DNA of 64,000 nt from Pseudomonadota bacterium (GTDB lineage: Bacteria > Chloroflexota > UBA6077 > JAJPHF01), in the NCBI GenBank assembly GCA_021325365.1, contig JAJPHF010000039.1, positions 1-64,000 of the forward strand, written 5' to 3'. Both the position numbers and the translations under genes were made by a program. Each line of letters begins with the position of its first letter. Within the stretch, counting starts at the first letter, position 1. Under the pieces are notes generated by a model. That model searched no databases. It worked only from the letters and a program-made list of their open reading frames with translations, and was not told the origin of the DNA. Below, piece by piece: positions 8,538-16,270 of the stretch.

Positions 8538-11500
8538 GTGGGACTGATCCTGCTCGATCCGCGCGTTGAGGAGCCGGCGCGCCCCGGCCGTCAGGCGCCC
8601 GGCCGCGCGGTGTTCGTGCTCGCCGCCATCCTGCTGCTCGCGGCCGTGCTGCGGCTCACCGGCGTGAACTGGGACGCGGGCCAGCACCTCCACCCCGACG
8701 AGCGCCACATCACGAACACCGAGACCGCCATCCAGCTGCCCAGCAGCCTGGGCGAGTATTTCGACACCGCCCATTCGCCGTTCAATCCCTACAACAAGGG
8801 GATTGGCTCGTTCGTCTACGGCACGTTCCCGCTGTACCTCGTGCGCATCGTGGCCGAGACCGGCAAATGGACGGCCTATGGCGACATCACGCTGCTGGGC
8901 CGCGTGCTGAGCGCGCTGTTCGACCTCGGCACGATCGTCATGGTCTTCCTGCTGGGCCGCCGCCTGTTCGACTGGCGCGTCGGCGCGCTAGCCGCGTTCC
9001 TCGTCGCCGTCACGCCGCTGCACATCCAGCAGTCCCACTACTTCGTGATGGATACGTTCGTCGCCTTCTTCGTGACCGTGGCGCTGTACTACGCGGTGCG
9101 GGTCGCGCAAGAGGGCGGGCTGCTCAACTACACGCTACTCGGCGTGTTCTACGGACTGGCGACCGCCAGCAAGATCAACGCGGCGACGTTCGGGCTGGTC
9201 GTGTTCACCGCCTGCGCCGTGCGCGCCTGGCGCCTCGCCACGGCCCCGGCGGGCAGCGCGCGGACGACGAGCGGCGGGGCGGCCGTCGCCGTGCGCCGCG
9301 GCGCCTTCGACTGGAACGTGCTGAACGAGCCGCTGATCGGCTTCTGCCTGGCGCTCGTGTTCGCGTTTCTGCTCTTCCGCGTCGGCCAGCCCAACGCGTT
9401 CGCCGGCCCGGGCTTCTTCGATGTCGGACTCAACCCGAAGTACGTCGCGGACCTGGACAGCTTCCGCAAGATCAGCGCGGGCGAGATCGACTACCCGCCG
9501 AGCGTCCAGTTCGCCAACCGCACACGCTTCGTGTACCCCATCGAGCAGCTCGTGACGTGGGGAATGGGAATACCGCTCGGCGTGGCGGGCTTTGCGGGCA
9601 TCGCGCTGGCGCTCGGCTGGCTGGCCCTGAGCTGGGGGCGCCGCCGCGCGGACCTCGCGCAACGCTTGCTGCTGCTGATCCCGCTCGTCTGGATCGCCTT
9701 CAACCTGTACTACTGGGGCGGCAACTTCGCCAGCGCCTCGCGCTACTTCCTGTCGATCATGCCGCCGCTCATCCTGCTCGCCAGCTGGGCGCTGGTGGAG
9801 CTGCTCGGCTGGGCACGGCGCCAGGCGCCCGCCCGGGCCGAGGCGCCGCCCGAGTCGCGGCCGGCCCGCCCGGCCGCGCCGGCCGCCGCGCTGCGCTGGC
9901 TGCGCGCGACGTGGGACGGCCCGCTGGCGGCGCGGCTGGCCGTCGCGGCCGTCGCGGTGGTCGTCGGCTGGACGCTGCTCTACGGCGTGGCCTACACGAC
10001 GATCTACACGCGGACCACCACGCGCGTGGCGGCCTCCGAGTGGATCTACGCGCACCTGCCGCCGGGGACCAAGGTGACGAACGAGCACTGGGACGACCCG
10101 GTGCCGCTGAACCTGGAGGGCCACCCGGCGGCGCCCTACGCCGGCGCGGGCCAGCTCGAGCTGTACGCCGAGGAGGACCCGGCCAAGCGCGAGAAGCTGA
10201 TTGCCACGCTCGACGCCACCGACGTCATCGCCATCACCAGCAGCCGGCTGTACCAGTCGATCCCGCGCATCCCCGAGCGCTACCCGCTCGCCACGGAGTA
10301 CTACCGCCTGCTGTTCAACGGCGAGCTAGGCTTCAAGCCGGTCGCCGTGTTCACGTCGTACCCGCGCCTGGGGCCGTTCGTCATCCACGACGACGACGCC
10401 TCGGACCTGTGGGTGAACTACGACCACCCGAAGGTGATGCTGTTCCAGAAGTCGGCGGACTACTCGCCGGCGAAGGTGCGGGCGCTGCTGGACGCAGTGC
10501 CGCTGGACCAGGTGATCAAGGGGCTGAAGCCGATCGAGGCCTACACCCACGGGCTGATGCTCTCCCCGGAGATGCGCGCGGCGCAGGAAGCGGGCGGCAC
10601 CTGGTCGGAGATCGTCCAGCGCGACAGCCTGATCAACCGCTTCCCGGCGCTCGCCTGGTGGCTGCTCGCGGTGCTGCTCGGCTGGGCGGCGTACCCGCTG
10701 GCCTGGGCGGTCTTCGGCCGGCTGGGCGATCGCGGCTACGGCATCGCCAAGGTGCTGGCGATCGCGCTGCTCGCCTGGGGCGCCTGGCTGCTCGCCAGCG
10801 TGCGGGTGCTGCCGTACTCGCGCGGCACGATCCTGCTGGTGCTGGCGCTGATCGTGCTCGGCTCGGCCGCGGTCGTCTGGCGGCGGCGCGCAGCGTTCTG
10901 GGCCGACGTGCGGGCGCGCTGGGAGCTGCTGCTGTTCGCCGAGGTGGTGTTCGCCGCCGCCTACGTGTTCTTCCACGGCATCCGCATGGCGAACCCCGAC
11001 CTGTGGCACCCGAACTTCGGCGGCGAGAAGCCGATGGACTTCGCCTACCTGAACGCCGTGCTGAAGAGCAGCTACTTCCCGCCCTACGACCCGTGGTTCG
11101 CGGGCGGCTACATCAACTACTACTACTTCGGCCAGGTGCTCGTCGCCACGCTCGTCAAGCTCACCGGCACCGTCCCGGCCGTGGCGTACAACCTCGCCGT
11201 GGCGCTGTTCTTCGCGCTGGTCGTGGCGGGCAGCTTCAGCTTCGCCTTCAACTTCCTGCTCGGTCCGAACGGCCATCGCCTCCGCAGCCCGCGGCAGCTC
11301 GCCGGGCTCGGCTGGGCCGAGGGCGGCGGGCTGCTGGCCGCGCTGTTCGTGGCCGTCATCGGCAACCTGGACGGCCTGGTCCAGATCGTGGACGGGCTGG
11401 GCAAGGCGAGCGGCACCGCGGCGAACAGCGCGCCGGTGATCGGCGGGCTGTTCCGAGCGCTGGGCGGCATCGGCCCCGTGATGGCCGACCCGCGGCTGAT

Positions 11501-13463
11501 GCCCACCTTCGACTTCTGGCGCAGCACGCGCGTCATCGGCCCCGAGGACCCCGGCCCGATCACGGAGTTTCCGTACTTCACGTTCCTGTACGGCGACCTG
11601 CACGCGCATATGCTGGCGCTGCCGCTGACTCTCCTGGCGCTGCACGTCGCCCTCGCGCTCGTGCGCGGCGGGGCGCTGGCGGCGGTGTGGGAGGCGGCGG
11701 GAACGGCCCTCACCCCGACCCTCTCCCAGGGGGAGCGGGGGAGGACGACGGCCCTCACCCCGACCCTCTCCCGGGGGGAGAGGGAGCAGACGGGGGCGGA
11801 GCCGGCCCCCTCTCCCTTTGGGAGAGGGCGGGGGGTGAGGGCCGGTCTGGCCGTCCTCCGTGCGGCGCTCGGCCAGGAAACCGTGTGGCTGATCGCGCTC
11901 GGCGGGCTGACGGTGGGGCTGCTGCGCGCCACGAACACGTGGGACTTCCCGACCTACTTGCTGATCCTGGTCGGCGCGGGGGCGGTGGCCGAGTACCATG
12001 CCGCGCGGGGCATCGCCGCGGGCGCGGTGCTGCGCACGCTCGTCATCGCCGCCGCGCTGTACGGCGTGTCGGCCGTCGCGATCCAACCGTATCTCGCGCA
12101 CTTCGGGCTGTTCTACACCGGCGTCGAGCCGATCAAGGCCAGCACGTCGCTCGTCCACTACGTCACGGTGCTCGGCTTCTTCCTGTTCGCCGTGGCGAGC
12201 CTGCTGGCCTACGAGACCTGGCTACTGCGCCGCCGCCTGCTGCCGCTCGTCGCGGCGACGCCGCTGCTGGAGCAGGCCGGGCCAGCGCAGGGCTTCTGGT
12301 CGCCGCCGAGCACGGCCGGCTGGCGGCTGAGCTGGACCACCGTGCTTGGCTACGCGGCGCTGGCGGCGCTCGTGATCGCGGCGGGCTTCGTGGTGCTGGG
12401 CAAGGTCGTGCCGGCCATCGTGGTGTTGCTGCTGCTGTTCGTTGCCTGGCTGGTGCCCTGGCACCGCCAGCGGCCGGACCGCCTGCTGCTGCTCGGCATG
12501 ATCGCCGTGGCGCTGGCGCTCACCGCCGCCGTCGAGCTAGCAGTGCTCAAGGGCGACATCGGCCGCATGAACACCGTGTTCAAGTTCTACATGCAGGTGT
12601 GGGTGCTGCTCGGGCTGGCGGCGGGCATCGTGGCGATCCGGCTGCTGCGCCGCTGGCGTCCCGGTCGGGCGGGGTGGCAGTGGTGGTCGGGAGCCGCGGC
12701 GGTGCTGCTCGCGGGCGTGCTGATCTACCCGGTCGAGGCGACGCCGGTCAAGCTCGCCCTGCGCTTCCACCCGATGCCGCCCACCGACGACGGCATGGCG
12801 TACATGCAGGGCGCGGTGTACGCCGACAAGGGCCAGAACATCCCGCTCGACGTGGACTACCGGGCGATCACGTGGATGCAGGACAACATCCCCGGCTCGC
12901 CGGTCGTGCTGGAGGCCAACACGGGGCTCTACAAGTGGGGCTCGCGGGTGTCGGTGTATACCGGTCTGCCGACGGTGGTGGGCTGGGACTGGCACCAGCG
13001 CCAGCAGCGCGGCGACTTCGGCTGGATGGTCGAGGAGCGCGTGCGCGACGTGCAGGTGATGTACGACACGCCCGACTGGTCGCAGCTCGTGAACCTGCTG
13101 CGCAAGTACCACGTGGAGTACGTCTACGTAGGCCCGCTGGAGCGTGCCTACTACTCCCCGGCGGGGCTACAGAAGTTCCGCGACCTCGTCGGCACCGTGT
13201 TCGACCTGGTGTACGTGGACCCGGCGCCGGTCGACGGCGTGGTGGACTTCAATCGAGGCGCGCAGATCTACCGGGTGAAGGCGTCGGCGATCGGCGAGCA
13301 GCCGGCCGCTGTTAGCTGTCAGCCATCAGCCGTCAGTTGTCAGCCAGCGGCCGACGCCTGCTCACGGACGGTCGATCGCTGCGCCGCAACGCCGAGCACG
13401 GCCGTGGCTGTAGCAGAGCGCCCCGCAACAGATCTGCGCTCAGCAGCGACGACAGGAAGCTGA
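8538..13463 (+). CDS. Giant fusion: GT39/PMT glycosyltransferase + DUF2298 membrane protein
   Basis: 1641 aa, GTG start with CAGGGAG upstream. The N-terminal half (about 1-500) is a GT39/PMT-like GT-C domain with the first-loop motif HPDERH (about 54-59), where family members carry the acidic catalytic residues. An outer soluble segment (about 500-690) follows. From about 700 to 1600 it is a complete DUF2298 (Chlor_Arch_YYY) domain with its signature motifs: ITEFPYFTFLYGDLHAHM, RATNTWDFPTY, GRMNTVFKFYMQVW and VVGWDWHQRQQRGDFGW. Residues about 1056-1102 are an in-frame GC-palindrome insertion in a loop between helices. The last 50 residues contain a translated heptamer array (CQPSAVSCQP). Its stop codon is made by the heptamer array at 13457. 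DUF2298 function is unknown; the fusion ties it to glycosyl transfer at the outer membrane face. Confidence 0.85.
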   Translation: MGLILLDPRVEEPARPGRQAPGRAVFVLAAILLLAAVLRLTGVNWDAGQHLHPDERHITNTETAIQLPSSLGEYFDTAHSPFNPYNKGIGSFVYGTFPLYLVRIVAETGKWTAYGDITLLGRVLSALFDLGTIVMVFLLGRRLFDWRVGALAAFLVAVTPLHIQQSHYFVMDTFVAFFVTVALYYAVRVAQEGGLLNYTLLGVFYGLATASKINAATFGLVVFTACAVRAWRLATAPAGSARTTSGGAAVAVRRGAFDWNVLNEPLIGFCLALVFAFLLFRVGQPNAFAGPGFFDVGLNPKYVADLDSFRKISAGEIDYPPSVQFANRTRFVYPIEQLVTWGMGIPLGVAGFAGIALALGWLALSWGRRRADLAQRLLLLIPLVWIAFNLYYWGGNFASASRYFLSIMPPLILLASWALVELLGWARRQAPARAEAPPESRPARPAAPAAALRWLRATWDGPLAARLAVAAVAVVVGWTLLYGVAYTTIYTRTTTRVAASEWIYAHLPPGTKVTNEHWDDPVPLNLEGHPAAPYAGAGQLELYAEEDPAKREKLIATLDATDVIAITSSRLYQSIPRIPERYPLATEYYRLLFNGELGFKPVAVFTSYPRLGPFVIHDDDASDLWVNYDHPKVMLFQKSADYSPAKVRALLDAVPLDQVIKGLKPIEAYTHGLMLSPEMRAAQEAGGTWSEIVQRDSLINRFPALAWWLLAVLLGWAAYPLAWAVFGRLGDRGYGIAKVLAIALLAWGAWLLASVRVLPYSRGTILLVLALIVLGSAAVVWRRRAAFWADVRARWELLLFAEVVFAAAYVFFHGIRMANPDLWHPNFGGEKPMDFAYLNAVLKSSYFPPYDPWFAGGYINYYYFGQVLVATLVKLTGTVPAVAYNLAVALFFALVVAGSFSFAFNFLLGPNGHRLRSPRQLAGLGWAEGGGLLAALFVAVIGNLDGLVQIVDGLGKASGTAANSAPVIGGLFRALGGIGPVMADPRLMPTFDFWRSTRVIGPEDPGPITEFPYFTFLYGDLHAHMLALPLTLLALHVALALVRGGALAAVWEAAGTALTPTLSQGERGRTTALTPTLSRGEREQTGAEPAPSPFGRGRGVRAGLAVLRAALGQETVWLIALGGLTVGLLRATNTWDFPTYLLILVGAGAVAEYHAARGIAAGAVLRTLVIAAALYGVSAVAIQPYLAHFGLFYTGVEPIKASTSLVHYVTVLGFFLFAVASLLAYETWLLRRRLLPLVAATPLLEQAGPAQGFWSPPSTAGWRLSWTTVLGYAALAALVIAAGFVVLGKVVPAIVVLLLLFVAWLVPWHRQRPDRLLLLGMIAVALALTAAVELAVLKGDIGRMNTVFKFYMQVWVLLGLAAGIVAIRLLRRWRPGRAGWQWWSGAAAVLLAGVLIYPVEATPVKLALRFHPMPPTDDGMAYMQGAVYADKGQNIPLDVDYRAITWMQDNIPGSPVVLEANTGLYKWGSRVSVYTGLPTVVGWDWHQRQQRGDFGWMVEERVRDVQVMYDTPDWSQLVNLLRKYHVEYVYVGPLERAYYSPAGLQKFRDLVGTVFDLVYVDPAPVDGVVDFNRGAQIYRVKASAIGEQPAAVSCQPSAVSCQPAADACSRTVDRCAATPSTAVAVAERPATDLRSAATTGS
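11707..11843 (+). repeat. Three GC-palindrome units inserted in frame in the fusion gene
   Basis: Two direct units (CCCTCACCCCGACCCTCTCC plus the GGGGGAG arm, at about 11707 and 11756) and one in opposite orientation (CCCCTCTCCCTTTGGGAGAG, about 11806). Together they encode the low-complexity peptide LTPTLSQGERG...LTPTLSRGERE...PSPFGRGRG between two transmembrane helices of the DUF2298 domain, without breaking the frame. Confidence 0.85.
13312..13346 (-). repeat. Heptamer array (NNGCTGA), reverse orientation, translated
   Basis: Five heptamers read on the top strand as TTAGCTG, TCAGCCA, TCAGCCG, TCAGTTG, TCAGCCA. In this orientation they lack stops and are translated as the Cys/Gln/Ser/Pro-rich tail of the fusion protein. 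Confidence 0.85.
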
Positions 13464-13491
13464 TAGCTGACGGCTGATGGCTGATAGCTCA
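13457..13491 (+). repeat. Heptamer array (NNGCTGA)5 forming stop and start codons
   Basis: AAGCTGA, TAGCTGA, CGGCTGA, TGGCTGA, TAGCTCA. The TGA of the first unit is the stop codon of the 1641-aa fusion gene. The junction of units 3 and 4 (A|TG) is the ATG of the next gene at 13477. No Shine-Dalgarno sequence lies in between. Confidence 0.9.
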
Positions 13492-16239
13492 AACATGGCT
13501 GCCATTTCGATACTCATCTGGCTAATCGCGCTCGAGGTGGTCGGGCTGTGCGCCCTGCCGCTGGCGGTGCGCGTCTTCCGCCGCCTCGACGACCGGGGCT
13601 ACGGGCTGACGAAGCCGCTCGGGCTGGCGCTCGTCGGCTACGCCTGCTGGCTACTCGCGTCGCTCGGGTTGCTGAACGCCACGCAGCCGACGATCTTCGT
13701 GCTCGTCGTCCTGCTCGCCGTCGGGCTGTGGGCGTGGAACGGGCGCGAAGCGCTCGCCGTGCTGCACGGCCAGCGCCGGCTGGTGCTCGCCTCGGAGGCC
13801 GTGTTCCTGGCCGTGTTCGGGCTGGCCGTCGCCGTGCGCGCGTACGGCGCGGCGATCAACGGCCAGGAAAAGTTCATGGACATGGCCATCCTGCACGCCT
13901 TCGTGCGCAGCGACCAACTCCCCGCCGAGGACCCGTGGCTGGCCGGCTATGGCATGGCCTACTACTATCTGGGCTACTTCCTGTGGGCGCTCGTGACGAA
14001 GGCCACCGACGTGGCGCCGGCGGTCGCCTACAACCTGGCGCTGGCGAGCACCCTGGGCCTGCTGGCAGCGGGGCTGTTCGGCCTGGGGTACACGCTGGTG
14101 CGGGCGCAGCTGACCCCTTCCCCCCACCCCCCCTTCCCCCATCAGGGGACGGGGGGCTTGCCGGCGGGGGCGGGACCGACGGCCCCCCTCCCCCAACCCG
14201 CTCCCCCCATAGGGGGCGGGGGCTATTCGGCAGAGCCGGCCCCGGGGTCCTCCCCCCTTTCCCCTATGGGGGAGAGGGGGGCGGGGGGGAGAGGGGTCTT
14301 CGCCCCCCTCGCCGCGCTCCTGGCCGTCGTCGGGGTGATCGCGACGGCCGTGATGGGCAACCTGCAGACAGCGGTCGAGCTAGCGGCGCGGCAGGGGCAC
14401 GGCGACGCGGCGTTCTGGCACTGGTTCGGCGTGAAGACGGTGCCGCCGCCGGGGCCGATTACGTTCCCGAGCGACGTGGCCTGGTTCAACGCGGCGCGCG
14501 TCATCCCGAACGTGCAGCCCGACGGGATCACCGAGTTCCCCTGGTTCAGCCTGATCCTGGGCGACCTGCACCCGCACTTCGTGGCGCTGCCGTTCGAGCT
14601 ACTCGCCATCGGCCTGGCGCTCGCCGCGTTCCGCAACCTGCTGGCCGGCCACGACCAGGGCAAGCTGGACCTGGCGGTGAGCGCGCTGGCCCTCGGCCTC
14701 CTGATCCCCCTCAACACTTGGGACGTGGGCACGTTCTGGGTCGTCTACGGGCTGGCCGTCGTGGCCGGGCTGGTGATCGGCGAGCAGCGCGCGGCGGCGC
14801 CGGCCGGGCGTGGGGATGGGGGGGCGCAGCCGGCGGGCTCGCCGGCCACGCCGGGGGCACGGGCGCCTGGTGGGCACGCGGCGCTGTTGGCTGCCGTGCC
14901 GCTCGTCGTCTGGCGCGCGCTCGCGCTGCTGGGCCTAGCGTTCGGCGGCGCCGTCCTGCTGTACGCCCCCTACTTCGTGGGCTACCAGTCGCAGCCGCTC
15001 GGCCTGGACGTCGTGCGGGAACGCACGATGCTCGGCTCGCTCGTCGTGCTGTTCGGGCCGTTCCTGGTGCTCGCCGTCGCGGCCGTCGTGCGCGGCTGGC
15101 TCGACGCGCTCGCCGACCCGGACGTGCGCGCGACGCTCGGGCGGCACTGGTGGCTGATCGCCATGGCGTTCGTCGTGGCGCTGGCGCCCCTGCCGCGGAT
15201 CAACCCGTGCTGCGGCGTGCGCGACCCGACGCTGTCGCTGCTGCTGTTGCTGCTCGTGGGGCTGCTGCCACTCGTGCTGGCGGCGCGGCGCGGGCCGGGC
15301 GCCGCGATCCTGGCGCCCGCGGGGACGCTGCTGCTGCTGTGCGCCGTCGGGCTGCTGCTCGGCACGGAGCTAATCTTCCTGAAAGACAGCTTCGGCACGC
15401 GCATGAACACGGTGTTCAAGTTCTACTACCACGTCTGGCTGCTGCTCGGGCTGCTTAGCCCGCTGCTGATCGTGTACCTGGTGCGGGGGCCGGGTAACCT
15501 AACCCCCCCAGCCCCCCTTCCCTCTGAAGGAAGGGGGGAGCCCGCCCAGCCGGGGAAGGCTGCGCCGGACGCCCCCGCCCCCTATGGGGAGAGGGGGGCG
15601 GGGGCGGGAGTACGTCCCTCTCCCCCTTCCCGCATCGGGACGGGGGCCGGGGGGGTAGGTCTCCGGGCCTTCGGCGCCCTCGCCGTCGTCCTGGCGGGCG
15701 CGCTGATGCTGGGGGGGATGCTGTATCCGGTGGGCGCGACGTGGACGAAGGACAACGCCTTCCAGGGGCCGGCGACGCTGGACGGGGCGGCCTGGCTGCA
15801 GGCGTCGCGTCCGGGCGACGCGGAGGCGATTCGCTGGCTGGAGCAGAACATGCCTGGCCGCCCCGTTATCGCCGAAGCGTTCGGGGACGACTACAGCGAG
15901 GCGGGGCGCGTGTCGACGTTCAGCGGGCTACCCACGCTACTGGGCTGGATCGGCCACGAGCTGCAGTGGCGCGGCCCGCAGCCCACGCTCGACCAGCGCA
16001 AGGCGACGCTCGAGACGATCTACCGGGGCGCCGATCCGTCGACCCTGGCGTCGCTATTGCAGGCGCAGCACGTGGATTACGTGTACGTGGGCACGATGGA
16101 AGTCGAGAAGTACGGGCCGGGCGTCCGCGACCGCTTCGAGGGGGCGCTGGAGCCCGTGTACCGGGGGGTGGACGTGACGATCTACCGGGTGCCGCAGCCC
16201 ACGAGCGTAGGCGTTGGCCTGGCCGAGCTACGGCCCTAG
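13477..16239 (+). CDS. DUF2298 (Chlor_Arch_YYY) membrane protein
   Basis: 920 aa polytopic protein consisting of a DUF2298 domain alone. It is a paralogue of the C-terminal half of the upstream fusion and shares the motifs MAYYYLGYFLWALVTK, ITEFPWFSLILGDLHPHFVA, PLNTWDVGTFWVVYG, TRMNTVFKFYYHVWLL and the C-terminal soluble part (AIRWLEQNMPGRPVIAEA, VDYVYVGTMEVEKY). The ATG at 13477 is made by the heptamer array; a second in-frame ATG is at 13495. Neither has a Shine-Dalgarno sequence. Two GC-palindrome insertions (residues about 211-275 and 673-726) fall in loops between helices. Family is widespread in Chloroflexi and archaea with no proven function. The surrounding glycosyltransferases suggest it works with lipid-linked sugars. 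Confidence 0.85.
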   Translation: MADSSNMAAISILIWLIALEVVGLCALPLAVRVFRRLDDRGYGLTKPLGLALVGYACWLLASLGLLNATQPTIFVLVVLLAVGLWAWNGREALAVLHGQRRLVLASEAVFLAVFGLAVAVRAYGAAINGQEKFMDMAILHAFVRSDQLPAEDPWLAGYGMAYYYLGYFLWALVTKATDVAPAVAYNLALASTLGLLAAGLFGLGYTLVRAQLTPSPHPPFPHQGTGGLPAGAGPTAPLPQPAPPIGGGGYSAEPAPGSSPLSPMGERGAGGRGVFAPLAALLAVVGVIATAVMGNLQTAVELAARQGHGDAAFWHWFGVKTVPPPGPITFPSDVAWFNAARVIPNVQPDGITEFPWFSLILGDLHPHFVALPFELLAIGLALAAFRNLLAGHDQGKLDLAVSALALGLLIPLNTWDVGTFWVVYGLAVVAGLVIGEQRAAAPAGRGDGGAQPAGSPATPGARAPGGHAALLAAVPLVVWRALALLGLAFGGAVLLYAPYFVGYQSQPLGLDVVRERTMLGSLVVLFGPFLVLAVAAVVRGWLDALADPDVRATLGRHWWLIAMAFVVALAPLPRINPCCGVRDPTLSLLLLLLVGLLPLVLAARRGPGAAILAPAGTLLLLCAVGLLLGTELIFLKDSFGTRMNTVFKFYYHVWLLLGLLSPLLIVYLVRGPGNLTPPAPLPSEGRGEPAQPGKAAPDAPAPYGERGAGAGVRPSPPSRIGTGAGGVGLRAFGALAVVLAGALMLGGMLYPVGATWTKDNAFQGPATLDGAAWLQASRPGDAEAIRWLEQNMPGRPVIAEAFGDDYSEAGRVSTFSGLPTLLGWIGHELQWRGPQPTLDQRKATLETIYRGADPSTLASLLQAQHVDYVYVGTMEVEKYGPGVRDRFEGALEPVYRGVDVTIYRVPQPTSVGVGLAELRP
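14111..14302 (+). repeat. GC-palindrome cluster inserted in frame in DUF2298 gene (first)
   Basis: About 190 bp of alternating C-rich and G-rich arms (CCCCCACCCCCCCTTCCCCC, GGGGACGGGGGGC, CCCCCCATAGGGGGCGGGGG, CCCCTATGGGGGAGAGGGGG). Encodes a Pro/Gly-rich stretch in a loop between transmembrane helices. The frame is kept. Confidence 0.85.
15495..15655 (+). repeat. GC-palindrome cluster inserted in frame in DUF2298 gene (second)
   Basis: C-rich and G-rich arms (CCCCCCAGCCCCCCTTCCCT, GAAGGAAGGGGGGAGCCC, CCCCTATGGGGAGAGGGGGG, GGGACGGGGGCCGGGGGGG). Encodes a Pro/Gly/Ala-rich insert between the helix ending LLIVYLVRG and the next helix starting LRAFGALAVVL. Confidence 0.85.
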
Positions 16240-16242
16240 AAA

Positions 16243-16270
16243 GTGCTGAGTGCTGAGTGCTGAGTGCTGA
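16243..16270 (+). repeat. Perfect heptamer tandem GTGCTGA x4 at a start codon
   Basis: Four identical GTGCTGA units begin 4 bp after the stop of the DUF2298 gene. Each unit carries a GTG; because the unit is 7 bp, successive GTGs fall in different frames. Only the GTG at 16257 (unit 3) is in frame with the downstream glycosyltransferase gene. Confidence 0.9.

Noticed and set aside
10326..12158. Antisense 610-codon frame opposite the fusion gene
   Set aside because: Same shadow-frame composition, no ribosome-binding site, no domain.
8867..13315. Very long second reading frame (1482 codons) on the same strand inside the GT39-DUF2298 gene
   Set aside because: Arg/Ala/Gly/Pro-only composition with no family motifs; a product of high GC at third codon positions. 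The 1641-aa frame has clear membrane helices and motifs.
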